From the NCBI GenBank assembly GCA_041499035.1, contig JBGQJK010000002.1, positions 17,526 to 81,525 on the forward strand: a stretch of DNA of 64,000 nucleotides, read 5' to 3'. The stretch is from DATFUL01 sp041499035. Lineage in GTDB: Bacteria; Patescibacteriota; Microgenomatia; UBA8517. Below are positions 7,238-16,083 of the stretch, in pieces. The notes below the pieces were generated by a model. It made no database searches. It saw only the letters and a list, made by a program, of their open reading frames with translations, and was not told the origin of the DNA. The stretch's first letter is position 1. Each line of letters begins with the position of its first letter. Both the position numbers and the translations under genes were made by a program.

Positions 7238-9505
7238 CTAAGCTTCAAGGCCTTTATTGGTAGCATCTGTGGGGAGTCCCTTGGCTTGGTCTGGAGGGAT
7301 AATTCCGATTCTTCCTATTCTATAACGTATCCTGTCTATGGCTGATACTACCTTGTTTGTCATAACCCCTCTATCTTTGGTTGCTACTTTATCTGCATCT
7401 TGCGCCAGCCACTCCTTATACTGAGGGAGTGATCTTATTCCATCCCAAAAAGCTAGCACCAACTTTTTTTTATAATTCCTTACCTCATCCGTAACGTATT
7501 TATCTGTAGCTTTTTTGTTAGCTTTGGCTTGTTCCACTTTTCTTCTGTCTTTTTTATCCGCTTCGGTTAAGGCTGCCTCGCCTCCTTCTCTAATTCCATT
7601 ATATATCCCCCTGAAGCGGCCGTTAAACACAACCTGCGCGTTTAGTGCAATCCCCATATTGGCGGCGAATTTTTCCCAAAAAGTTTTTTCTTTAAGTTCC
7701 CGTATATCCCAATCTGTTCTCATCATGTACTGGAAAAGTCCGATTTTTTCCCGACCGGCAATAAATATTCCAAGGGCTGCCTGATTATATGTTTTTGGAT
7801 GAAGACCCTCCCACTGCAGCTCACCAAGATGAAATGCTCTTTCTGCGGGAAGTTCTACCATTTTTCTAAGAACGGGGTCATATCCCTGTCCTTTTCTATA
7901 CCCCCATCTCATCTCGTCAAATGACCTTTTCCCAACATCTACAAACTTCATTTTTATCTTACTCTCGACAAATTGCCTATTACCATCCTTATCCAAATCT
8001 TCCACCTCTTTTACCGTCCCGTCATCATTAAGCTCGTGCCCCTTACCTGTCCAACTTTTAAAATAGGGAACCGCAAACCTATCAGGATATTTTTGGAAAG
8101 CGCCATCGGGTCCAAAACCTCTGATTTCAGGTTTTAAGAACCTATAGACCTGAGTAAAAATATTGGGGCCAATTACTTTAATTCTATCGCAGGAAGTCAT
8201 TCCCCCCATCTCATGGGATATATAGTTACCTTCCGGACGATCAAGTTCTTTATCATATTCTCTATGGTAAACCTGACCCCCAAGGTCGGAAGCCATTCCG
8301 GTTACTCTAAGCATCTCCCAAGCGATAAAGCGGGCATCCCGCGCCTCTTTTTTAGCCATGTTACCTTTAGCCTCGCTTCCACCCCCTATAAACCTTTCAA
8401 TTTGTTCAAAAACATGCTCTGCGTCGTTCCACGAAGACTCAACCAAAATGTTTCCTTTCTCCGTAAGGAGCCCTCTAATGCCTTTGTGTTTTTTATCAGG
8501 ATCATTAAAGTCGACCGGCTCTTTGTTCCATGACCACGGCTCGCCAATCCATTTAACCAAAGTAGCATTTAATGTTCTTCCTTGCCTTTCTTCGGGTCTT
8601 AAGAAAAGGTCATCTACTTCCTGATCCGAAACCTTAAATAAAAACTTAAAACCGGGTCGTGTGACTAAATCTTTAAACTGCTCATAATTTTCGGACTGTG
8701 CAGCAAGTTCCAGACATTGGAGCGAAACACTCATTGCGTCCCCAAACTCGTGGCCCTTTCTAAATTCCGCTCCGCCTTCTGTTTTTGTAAGAATGCTCTT
8801 CCTATCTACCCCTTCTACCCCAGTAAATCTACCCTCGGCGTCGCAAAGAATTCTCATCGCTTCATGGGTAAGGCTGCCCATAAAATAAAATTGGACTAGG
8901 CCCTCCAGATTTTCCGTCTGGTTCCAGACATATCTAGCCATTTTAACCATATCTTCTCTGGCAGTCATTTCACCATCAACTCTGGTGAGGACCTCCGCAA
9001 GGGCTTTGCGCTGTTCGTCCGTACCGGGTTCGTAAGACACCGTCTGGCCAATTATCGACTCCTGCTTGATCTTTCCATCCTGATCCTGAACGACCCTCCT
9101 TTCCGTCTCCGCCCAAACAACAGTAGAGGTATAAGCATATCCCGGAAAAGAAAAGGTTGCCTCCCGCTGTTGGTCTCCATTTTCATCTACAACACTTTTG
9201 TAAGTAAGGTACCCCATATCCTGAAGATCCTGAAGCGTTTCGTTCATTACAGAAATTCTGCCTTCCAGATTAGCTTTCACTTGATCCATACTCCATTCGG
9301 CAACTGTGCCGTCCGGCTTAAGGATCATATTTTCAAAGATGGCCATATACGACCTACTGGCGTCGATTAATTGTTTGGGGTCTACCGAACGTTCTATGAC
9401 CTCAATATTTGGAAGTCCTTCTCTAAGATGTCTTGCAGCTTCGGGTTGTTTATTTTTGTCGTCTTTACCTTGTTCCGTACTAGCACCAGTCGGGAGTTCA
9501 GTCAT
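7238..9505 (-). CDS. Unrecognised 755-aa cytoplasmic protein encoded antisense within the T4SS locus
   Basis: The frame can be extended to a TTG at 9523, but the ATG at 9505 (MTELPTGAS) is preferred because a TACAAT -10 ends 6 bases upstream of it. The protein is large, highly charged and rich in Glu, Lys, Asp and aromatic residues, and shows no signal peptide, membrane helix or nucleotide-binding motif. The N-terminus (about 1-40) looks disordered and the C-terminus contains a Lys-rich stretch (about 650-680). I do not recognise the family. It is the only gene of the locus on the opposite strand, lying between VirB6 and PrgI with its own promoter, so it may be regulated separately and could be a substrate or accessory factor (inference only). 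Confidence 0.7.
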   Translation of the reverse strand: MTELPTGASTEQGKDDKNKQPEAARHLREGLPNIEVIERSVDPKQLIDASRSYMAIFENMILKPDGTVAEWSMDQVKANLEGRISVMNETLQDLQDMGYLTYKSVVDENGDQQREATFSFPGYAYTSTVVWAETERRVVQDQDGKIKQESIIGQTVSYEPGTDEQRKALAEVLTRVDGEMTAREDMVKMARYVWNQTENLEGLVQFYFMGSLTHEAMRILCDAEGRFTGVEGVDRKSILTKTEGGAEFRKGHEFGDAMSVSLQCLELAAQSENYEQFKDLVTRPGFKFLFKVSDQEVDDLFLRPEERQGRTLNATLVKWIGEPWSWNKEPVDFNDPDKKHKGIRGLLTEKGNILVESSWNDAEHVFEQIERFIGGGSEAKGNMAKKEARDARFIAWEMLRVTGMASDLGGQVYHREYDKELDRPEGNYISHEMGGMTSCDRIKVIGPNIFTQVYRFLKPEIRGFGPDGAFQKYPDRFAVPYFKSWTGKGHELNDDGTVKEVEDLDKDGNRQFVESKIKMKFVDVGKRSFDEMRWGYRKGQGYDPVLRKMVELPAERAFHLGELQWEGLHPKTYNQAALGIFIAGREKIGLFQYMMRTDWDIRELKEKTFWEKFAANMGIALNAQVVFNGRFRGIYNGIREGGEAALTEADKKDRRKVEQAKANKKATDKYVTDEVRNYKKKLVLAFWDGIRSLPQYKEWLAQDADKVATKDRGVMTNKVVSAIDRIRYRIGRIGIIPPDQAKGLPTDATNKGLEA

Positions 9506-9511
9506 ACAAAA

Positions 9512-9539
9512 ATTGTAGCACAAAAAGAAGAGCCAAGAA
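9512..9539 (-). promoter_or_regulatory. Probable promoter of the antisense 755-aa gene
   Basis: On the minus strand TTCTTG (9539-9534), a 16-base spacer and TACAAT (9517-9512). The -10 ends 6 bases before the ATG at 9505, so the predicted transcription start coincides with the start codon. Confidence 0.5.
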
Positions 9540-9628
9540 CTTGTGAAAAGGGATTCCCCTTGCGTCTAGTGCTTCACGAGATAACCTGTAATGAGAGCTG
9601 CCCTACTTCGTAGAAGCAAGCTCCGCTT

Positions 9629-10672
9629 ATGGAACAGCACGCAATACCACAAAATGTATCTTCATACCAATTTAAATTGGTTGGAGATATGACGCTTAAA
9701 CAGTTCTTTCAACTTGCGGGGGGTATTTTGGCCGGCATAATTTTTTATTCGTCCCCGCTTCTCGGCATAATCAAATGGCCGCTCGCAATTTTATCGGTAC
9801 TACTTGGAATCGGACTTGCGTTTCTCCCTCTTGAGGAGCGTCCTTTGGAAAAATGGATCTTCGCTTTCTTTAAAGCAATCTACGCGCCTACTATTTTTTC
9901 CTGGCAAAAAGGCGCCACACGCCCAAAGTTTTATCAGGACGAAACCCCTACAGCTTCCAACCCCGAACAGGACGCGGCTCTTAAAACTTATTTGGCAACG
10001 ACTTCTCAAACTTCCACAGCCTTAGGAAATCTGGAAAAGGCGGAGAGCGGGTTTCTTGCCCAACTCACCGGGCTCTTTTCCCTGGGCCAGGGTACCACCC
10101 CCGCGCCCGCCCCCGTAGCGCCCCCGGTAGCCGCGCCGCCAAAGCCGGCGGTTGTACCGATTCCGGAAAACTCGCCGGTAAAAATTCCGGCAGCACCAAC
10201 TCACCTGATCGTTGAAGAGAAGTTGATACCCGTAGTTCCCCAAAACCAAGTCACCACAAACCAGGTTGTTGGGATTATTGCAGGCAACGAAATGATCTCG
10301 ACCAAACAGGCAATGTTTTCTGTAGACGCAGCTCCACCCAATCCCCCCACCTCACCCAATGTAGTGGTAGGCCAGGTCGTAGACCAGGACAGAAAAATCA
10401 TAGAGGGAGCAATTATGGAAATTAAAGACTCAATGGGACGCCCAATAAGGGCCCTCAGAAGCAACAAGGTGGGACACTTCATTACGGTTACCCAACTTGA
10501 TAACGGAAGATATGAAATTGTTACCGAAAAAGACGGCTATGAATTTACCCCGGTCTCGTTTGACGCAAACGGCAATCTTATTCCGCCAATTTTGGTTCAA
10601 GGAAAAAGGTTGGCACCTGAAGTAGAAGAGGCGCCCCCGGCAATAGTCAAACCGGCTTACTCAATCAATTAA
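9629..10672 (+). CDS. PrgI family protein with C-terminal carboxypeptidase-regulatory-like domain
   Basis: In this 347-aa protein, residues 1-95 match the PrgI family: a short N-terminal Q-x-x-P-Q-x-V region, two adjacent membrane helices (about 27-45 and 50-68) and an R-P-L-E-x-W segment. PrgI proteins accompany VirB4 in Gram-positive-type and CPR secretion systems (related to VirB3). A Pro/Ala-rich linker (about 130-220) leads to a beta-sandwich-like domain (about 240-325) with the G-x-V-x-D-x-x-x-x-x-I-x-G-A pattern of carboxypeptidase-regulatory/SpaA-type repeats. The next gene follows after 4 bases. The added domain is unusual and may bind another component. Confidence 0.78.
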   Translation: MEQHAIPQNVSSYQFKLVGDMTLKQFFQLAGGILAGIIFYSSPLLGIIKWPLAILSVLLGIGLAFLPLEERPLEKWIFAFFKAIYAPTIFSWQKGATRPKFYQDETPTASNPEQDAALKTYLATTSQTSTALGNLEKAESGFLAQLTGLFSLGQGTTPAPAPVAPPVAAPPKPAVVPIPENSPVKIPAAPTHLIVEEKLIPVVPQNQVTTNQVVGIIAGNEMISTKQAMFSVDAAPPNPPTSPNVVVGQVVDQDRKIIEGAIMEIKDSMGRPIRALRSNKVGHFITVTQLDNGRYEIVTEKDGYEFTPVSFDANGNLIPPILVQGKRLAPEVEEAPPAIVKPAYSIN

Positions 10673-10676
10673 TAAT

Positions 10677-11369
10677 ATGTTAAATATTCCAAAAATACCT
10701 TACTTATCGGTTCCGGATAAGCCAATCACTTCGACGACTCAAAATCACCTGCCTATCGCCGACGTAACAAACGATGTTGCTCTTTATAAGGACGGTGGGG
10801 CCGCCCTTGTCATGGAGTCAACTTCCTTAAACTTTGGGCTTCTTAGTGAAAAGGAACAACAGGCAGTGATAGCCGCATATGCGGCCATGATTAACTCTCT
10901 TTCTTTCTCGGTCCAGATAATAGTTAAGACACAGCGAAAAGATATTAGCTCCTATATCAGCTACATTGACCAGCAGGCCAAAAAACTTACCCACCCTCTT
11001 CTTCAAAAATTGATGGCGGAATACCGCGGATTCATTATGGACTCGGTTAAAAAGAAAAACGTCTTGGGAAAGCGGTTTTTTGTTGTACTTTACCTTTCCC
11101 CCCTTGAACTTGGCGTCGGAAAATCAATAGCGGCAGTAACCAAAAGGGGCGAAATGCTTCCTTTTACAAAATCGTATGTCGTAAAAAAGACAAAAATAGT
11201 TCTCTACCCCCGGCGAGACCACCTGATGCGGCAGGCGGGGCGCCTCGGAATTAAATTTAGACAACTTACGACTGCCGAACTTATTGATCTTTTCTATTTG
11301 GTTTATAACCCGGAACGTCCAGCAGTTAAAAAAGAACCTGAGGTTATATTAGAACATAAGCAGCAATGA
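10677..11369 (+). CDS. VirB4/TraC N-terminal-domain-like protein (split VirB4)
   Basis: This 230-aa protein has no membrane helix. The sequence around 30-75 (Y-K-D-G-G-A-A-L-V-M-E-x-x-x-x-N-F-G-L-L-S, then a helix and S-F-S-V-Q-I-I-V) resembles the N-terminal domain of VirB4/TraC ATPases, in which an encoded strand 'dG..a.vlev...nf.l...' precedes the motor domain. It lacks Walker motifs. Its stop overlaps the start of the ATPase gene by 4 bases (ATGA), so the two halves are translated together. The best reading is a VirB4 split into an N-domain protein and a motor protein. An unrelated adaptor is the alternative. Confidence 0.6.
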   Translation: MLNIPKIPYLSVPDKPITSTTQNHLPIADVTNDVALYKDGGAALVMESTSLNFGLLSEKEQQAVIAAYAAMINSLSFSVQIIVKTQRKDISSYISYIDQQAKKLTHPLLQKLMAEYRGFIMDSVKKKNVLGKRFFVVLYLSPLELGVGKSIAAVTKRGEMLPFTKSYVVKKTKIVLYPRRDHLMRQAGRLGIKFRQLTTAELIDLFYLVYNPERPAVKKEPEVILEHKQQ

Positions 11370-13231
11370 AGATACAAGTTCCCGTTAATCAAGTTCCACC
11401 TCCGGCGCCCGCTGCAAGTCTTCTTGTTGTGGACAATCACACTTCAACCCCAGTCATCAAAACTCAGGAACTAAAACCAAAGATGGAAAGCCCCGCTGCA
11501 AGTGTGGCTCAAGGAGCAAGTGTTCTTGATATTATTGCCCCCCAGGCGATCGAAGAAGATTTTGATTTTTTTAAAATCAACGATGTATATTTCCGGACCA
11601 TTTTTGTGGGCGGTTACCCCAGATTTGTGGCCCCGGGGTGGCTTGAGCCGGTTGTAAACTTTGATTCAAGCCTTGATATATCTTTCTATGTTTACCCCGT
11701 GGACGGAAAAAGCGTTCTCGATGATTTACGGCGCAAAATTGCGGAGATGGAGGCGGAAATTTCAACAGATATAGAACGCGGCAGAATCGTTGACCCTTCA
11801 ACCCAAGCCAAACTTGAAGACGCAAGGAGTCTGCAGGAACAACTTGTCAAAGGCATTGAAAGATTCTACGAATTCAGCTTTTATATAACCATTCCCGCAA
11901 ACACCGTTGAGGAGCTTAACCACGTGACCAAACAAATTGAGTCCCAACTCGGCTCACTTTTAATTGTCAGTAAACACGCCCTACTCGACCAGGAAGCCGG
12001 TTTTCTTTCAACCGCCCCGTTTGGGATGGACAGACTAAATATAACGAGAAATATGGACACAACCTCTGTTGCTACAACTTTTCCTTTAACTTCAACGGAA
12101 CTTTCAAGTGACCGTGGTGTTCTTTACGGAATAAACTCACAAAACGAGTCTTTTATTATTTTCGACCGGTTTTCCCTTGAAAACGCAAACATGACCATTT
12201 TTGCTACCTCCGGCGCCGGAAAATCCTACTTTGTTAAGTTGGAAGCCCTAAGGTCACTTATGATTGGAACGGAAGCTATAATAATTGACCCAGAAAGCGA
12301 ATATAAACCCTTGGCCCAAGCCGTAGGTGGAGAATATATTTCATTTAATTTTAATTCCCCTGCTAAAATCAACCCTTTTGACCTTTCTCAAGTCCGTGAA
12401 GAGGGCGAAAACCAGCTGGGGCAAAAAATTCTTTCGCTCCATTCACTAATGAAAGTTATTATGGGAGTAATCACCCCGACCCAGGAGGCACTCCTCGACA
12501 GGGCTCTCGTTATGACCTACCGAAACAAAGGAATAACTATGGACCCCGACACACAATCTAGGGAACCCCCTCTTATGGAAGACTTGTATAAAACTTTAAT
12601 CGGCATGGAGGTTCCCGACGCACTGGATCTTTCCGCCCGCATCGAAAAATTTGTCCGCGGGAGCTTCGTTGGAATTTTTGACAAGCAAACAAATATAAAT
12701 ATAACAAATCCTTTTACCGTTTTTTCGGTCAAAGACCTGCAGGATGCCCTGCGTCCCATCGCCATGTTTATAATTCTTGACTATATTTGGACGCGCGTTA
12801 AGAAAGACTTAAAGAGAAGGATTCTGATAATTGATGAGGCCTGGCACATGATGCGCTATCCCGACACTGCGCAGTTTCTTTGGAGTGTGGTTAAGAGGGC
12901 CCGTAAATACTTCCTGGGACTCACTACAGTAACGCAGGACGTCGAAGACTTCCTGGCGCAAGATATTGGTAAGGCAATCATTACAAACAGCTCCATGGAG
13001 GTTCTCCTAAAGCAATCCCCCGCGGCAATTGACAAAATCGGAGAAGTGTTTTATTTAAGCCAGGGAGAAAAACAACTACTTTTGGCCGCAAATGTCGGCG
13101 AAGGAATATTTTTTGCCGGACCCCACCATGCACCAATAAGAGTCGTGGCTTCCGAGGATGAAAACATCTTAATTACAACCAAGCCCCAGGAAATTGCGAA
13201 AGTAAACCCAAATCAATATGAAGCAAAATAA
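11366..13231 (+). CDS. VirB4-like T4SS ATPase
   Basis: This 621-aa protein carries Walker A TSGAGKSYF (about residues 280-290), Walker B RILIIDEAWHMM (about 485-493) and a downstream TTVTQDVEDF segment typical of VirB4/TraC motors that energise pilus assembly and substrate transfer at the inner membrane. An N-terminal Pro/Ala-rich stretch (1-50) precedes a domain of about 200 residues before the motor. ATGA overlap with the preceding gene fixes the start. No VirD4 coupling ATPase or VirB11 is encoded in the window, so this is the only motor seen for the system. Confidence 0.88.
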   Translation: MKIQVPVNQVPPPAPAASLLVVDNHTSTPVIKTQELKPKMESPAASVAQGASVLDIIAPQAIEEDFDFFKINDVYFRTIFVGGYPRFVAPGWLEPVVNFDSSLDISFYVYPVDGKSVLDDLRRKIAEMEAEISTDIERGRIVDPSTQAKLEDARSLQEQLVKGIERFYEFSFYITIPANTVEELNHVTKQIESQLGSLLIVSKHALLDQEAGFLSTAPFGMDRLNITRNMDTTSVATTFPLTSTELSSDRGVLYGINSQNESFIIFDRFSLENANMTIFATSGAGKSYFVKLEALRSLMIGTEAIIIDPESEYKPLAQAVGGEYISFNFNSPAKINPFDLSQVREEGENQLGQKILSLHSLMKVIMGVITPTQEALLDRALVMTYRNKGITMDPDTQSREPPLMEDLYKTLIGMEVPDALDLSARIEKFVRGSFVGIFDKQTNINITNPFTVFSVKDLQDALRPIAMFIILDYIWTRVKKDLKRRILIIDEAWHMMRYPDTAQFLWSVVKRARKYFLGLTTVTQDVEDFLAQDIGKAIITNSSMEVLLKQSPAAIDKIGEVFYLSQGEKQLLLAANVGEGIFFAGPHHAPIRVVASEDENILITTKPQEIAKVNPNQYEAK

Positions 13232-13233
13232 TT

Positions 13234-16083
13234 ATGGCCGCTATAGAAGTTCCTAATATTGATCTAAAAACAGCTAAGGCTCTTAGAAAGGCTTTTGGTT
13301 ATTTCTATTCTGACGTAGATCCCGAAAAGACCGAAGCATTAAGAAAGGCTTTTGGTTATTTCGGTGATCTAGAAAAAAACGCTCCTGATATTAAAGAGCC
13401 TGTCGATTTTAAAGATCCGGATACAGGAATTGCCTTCAAAACGTCTGCCGACTTTAGAGCCGAATTAAAAAAACTTGGACTTCCGGAAGGCACACCGGTT
13501 AAAAACATCGGGATTGAGGTTGAGAGGTGGTATGAAACGCTCCAACGGGGCGAGACAACAATGGCCGGGGCTCCGGAACCCGAAAACGCTGCAAATGTAC
13601 CTAATGCAGGACTCCGGGAAGCCCAAAAAATAGAATACGAACAGCGACTGGCTGCAAAAATGGCCGCTGATGAAAATGCCAAGGCTGACGTTGAAAGAAT
13701 GATTAAGAGATATAAAGACCGAACTATAACGGTAGTGCCAAAGGATCTCCAAACTCTTACTTTAGATCCGAACCAAAAAATGACTATTTATAGGTACGCT
13801 CAAGCTGCAGCTTCTGACCCGGGAATAACACAGGAGGAAGTTGCAAATATTATGCGGGGTGCAATCCCTGAAGAGCTAAGGGATAGTATCCCCGAACAAG
13901 CTATTCAAAATACGGCGCGGGGTTTTGTCGAGAAGGCGCGGGGTTTTGCCGAATATAAAACGGCTGAAGAGATTCCAACCGAAACTACAATTATGAATCC
14001 AGCCGGACCGCCGGCCGCTCTCAATGATCCTAACAATAAAGTTTTTCAGGAAATAATTCCTGAAGAGGAAGTGAGAGTGGCCCTTGCATCAGATGCCCAG
14101 GTTATATCTTATGCATTTGCAGCAAGATACGACACGGAGACAACATTAACGGCGCCACTTTTCGGTGGAGATACTACGCTCACATGGTCATTTTATGGTC
14201 CGCCATCTACGGAGTTTGAGCCGGTAAAAGGTGAAAACAAAAATGGTATTAAACTCAACCTTAGCGTAATTCACGAAGCCGGAAGCGATGTAAAAGAGTT
14301 TGTTGCCAAAGTGCCCAAGCTAGGAGTTTCCGGGGAGGGAAGAGAAGTTGCTTCAACAGGCATTGTCCCGACCAGGGTTCCCTATCAATATACGGGCGAC
14401 GAAGCTCTCGCCAAGCGGGCCCAAGGTTTCTTGCAGAAGGAAAGATTCGGAAGATTTAGGGGGTTCAACACTCAAGGCGAATACGCTAAATACGTTACGC
14501 GTATTTCCAAAACCTCAGAATTGTCCAGAGATGTCCCCGTTACCCCTGGCGTTATGGCGGGTTCAACAGATGGTGCTGTAAGGATACTGTTTACACAAAT
14601 GGCCTTAAAAAAGGCCCCTCTTTTACTCGTACCGAAAGTAACAGAAGCTATAATTAAGGGTGGTTTCCAAACCACTGCTTTAGCATCACTCGCTACTGAA
14701 GGTCGGGTTATATATTTTGCAGGGCTTGGGAAATACTCATTTAACATTGTCAACCTTTCCGGGGCATCCTCTGAACTCTATATAGCTGGTCTAAACTTCG
14801 GGAACAGGGCTTTCGGACTAGGTCTTGCAAAAACCGGAGGAAAGGTTGTGGCCACCGGAATAATCACAAAAGGCGCCACAGGTCAAATAACAACCCGAGC
14901 CCTCCCCGCCCTTTTTTCAAAAGTTGGCTCTTGGCTCGGTTCAATTGCCCCTATCATTGGCAATATCCTGGGAGCGATATCTGGCTGGATATTCGGAAAG
15001 GTACTTGACAAAATCCCCTGGAAAAAAGTTAAAGAATGGTCTGCCGCAATTCTCGGAACCGCGGCCGCAATAATTTCCTTACCCTTTGTAGGCTTGGCGG
15101 CAGCGTTAGGAATAGGTGGGGCTACAACTGTAATTTCTGCGCTTTTTGGTGGCGGCCTTGGAGGATTAACTTTAGGCGGGGTTGGAGCTAGTGTGGGAGG
15201 GTTTCTTGGCGCTCTTATTCTCACAACACTAGGCAACATCGCGGGATGGCTTTTTGTAGTATTTATTTCCTTCTCATTAATGGTCACTCTAATTCTTTTT
15301 ATAATTAATGCAGGCGCTTATGTAGTTCCCCAAATTCCTGAGGTTGCGACGGGCGCTGTAGGACGAACGGGTGTTAACGTGGTATGTTCAACCGATAAAG
15401 GCCCAGTGGGTGTCAGCGGGCCAACGTCCTCTTCTCCTATCGCAAACCGCGCATGGGAAATCGTATTTGATCTTTACCAAGGTTTTTGGTGCTTTTGGAA
15501 TAGATCTCCCAGCAACGTTCCTTGGAATGGCCCCCCCAGACCTGATTTTCCCAATGACATCGTCAAATATCCACCAAACTACCCGCAGCCAATATATTTT
15601 GACTATAATCTTTACGCAGTAAACAAAAACCCTTCAGAAAAAAGCGGACCGGACCTTTTTTGGTGTACAGACCTGGTTATCAAGGCATATCAAGAAACCG
15701 GCCACAACATCCCACCAGACCTGGGGGTCGCCGAAATGCACGCACACTGGCCTGTAAACAAAATTATTGCCGCAAAAGACGCAACGCCTCAAAATATAGT
15801 TCCGGGAAGCGCAGTTTTCTTCAGAGTAACTTCCGGTGATTTCGCAAACCAGTTAAATCATGTGGGAATTGTCTACTCTGTAGACCTCGCGGGAATTACC
15901 GTTGTCGAATCAAATAATGCCGTTAAAAGCGAAAGAATAACTTTTACATTTACTACGGCAGGATCCTGTACGCCTTTGTGTCTCAAAAATGCGACTTTCC
16001 AGGAATGCGGCTGTTATGGTCAAGTAAATGGCGTGGCGAACCTTCCCGGAATGCTGGTGGATTCTTTTGGATTACCATACTAA
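13234..16083 (+). CDS. Large T4SS-locus membrane protein with C-terminal CHAP/NlpC-like amidase domain
   Basis: This 949-aa protein starts 2 bases after the VirB4 stop. It opens with two tandem copies of [ET]-A-L-R-K-A-F-G-Y-F (about residues 14-44), continues as a soluble region to about 500, then has a Gly/Ala-rich hydrophobic region with several membrane helices (about 560-690). The C-terminal 200 residues resemble a CHAP or NlpC/P60 cysteine amidase: Cys 811 in FWCTDLVIKAY, His 876 in NHVGIVYSV, then VVESNN. By family such domains cleave peptidoglycan peptides. Together with the transglycosylase-like protein this gives the locus two cell-wall-opening activities. It resembles large VirB6/VirB1-type fusion proteins of Gram-positive systems in plan. 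Confidence 0.65.
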   Translation: MAAIEVPNIDLKTAKALRKAFGYFYSDVDPEKTEALRKAFGYFGDLEKNAPDIKEPVDFKDPDTGIAFKTSADFRAELKKLGLPEGTPVKNIGIEVERWYETLQRGETTMAGAPEPENAANVPNAGLREAQKIEYEQRLAAKMAADENAKADVERMIKRYKDRTITVVPKDLQTLTLDPNQKMTIYRYAQAAASDPGITQEEVANIMRGAIPEELRDSIPEQAIQNTARGFVEKARGFAEYKTAEEIPTETTIMNPAGPPAALNDPNNKVFQEIIPEEEVRVALASDAQVISYAFAARYDTETTLTAPLFGGDTTLTWSFYGPPSTEFEPVKGENKNGIKLNLSVIHEAGSDVKEFVAKVPKLGVSGEGREVASTGIVPTRVPYQYTGDEALAKRAQGFLQKERFGRFRGFNTQGEYAKYVTRISKTSELSRDVPVTPGVMAGSTDGAVRILFTQMALKKAPLLLVPKVTEAIIKGGFQTTALASLATEGRVIYFAGLGKYSFNIVNLSGASSELYIAGLNFGNRAFGLGLAKTGGKVVATGIITKGATGQITTRALPALFSKVGSWLGSIAPIIGNILGAISGWIFGKVLDKIPWKKVKEWSAAILGTAAAIISLPFVGLAAALGIGGATTVISALFGGGLGGLTLGGVGASVGGFLGALILTTLGNIAGWLFVVFISFSLMVTLILFIINAGAYVVPQIPEVATGAVGRTGVNVVCSTDKGPVGVSGPTSSSPIANRAWEIVFDLYQGFWCFWNRSPSNVPWNGPPRPDFPNDIVKYPPNYPQPIYFDYNLYAVNKNPSEKSGPDLFWCTDLVIKAYQETGHNIPPDLGVAEMHAHWPVNKIIAAKDATPQNIVPGSAVFFRVTSGDFANQLNHVGIVYSVDLAGITVVESNNAVKSERITFTFTTAGSCTPLCLKNATFQECGCYGQVNGVANLPGMLVDSFGLPY

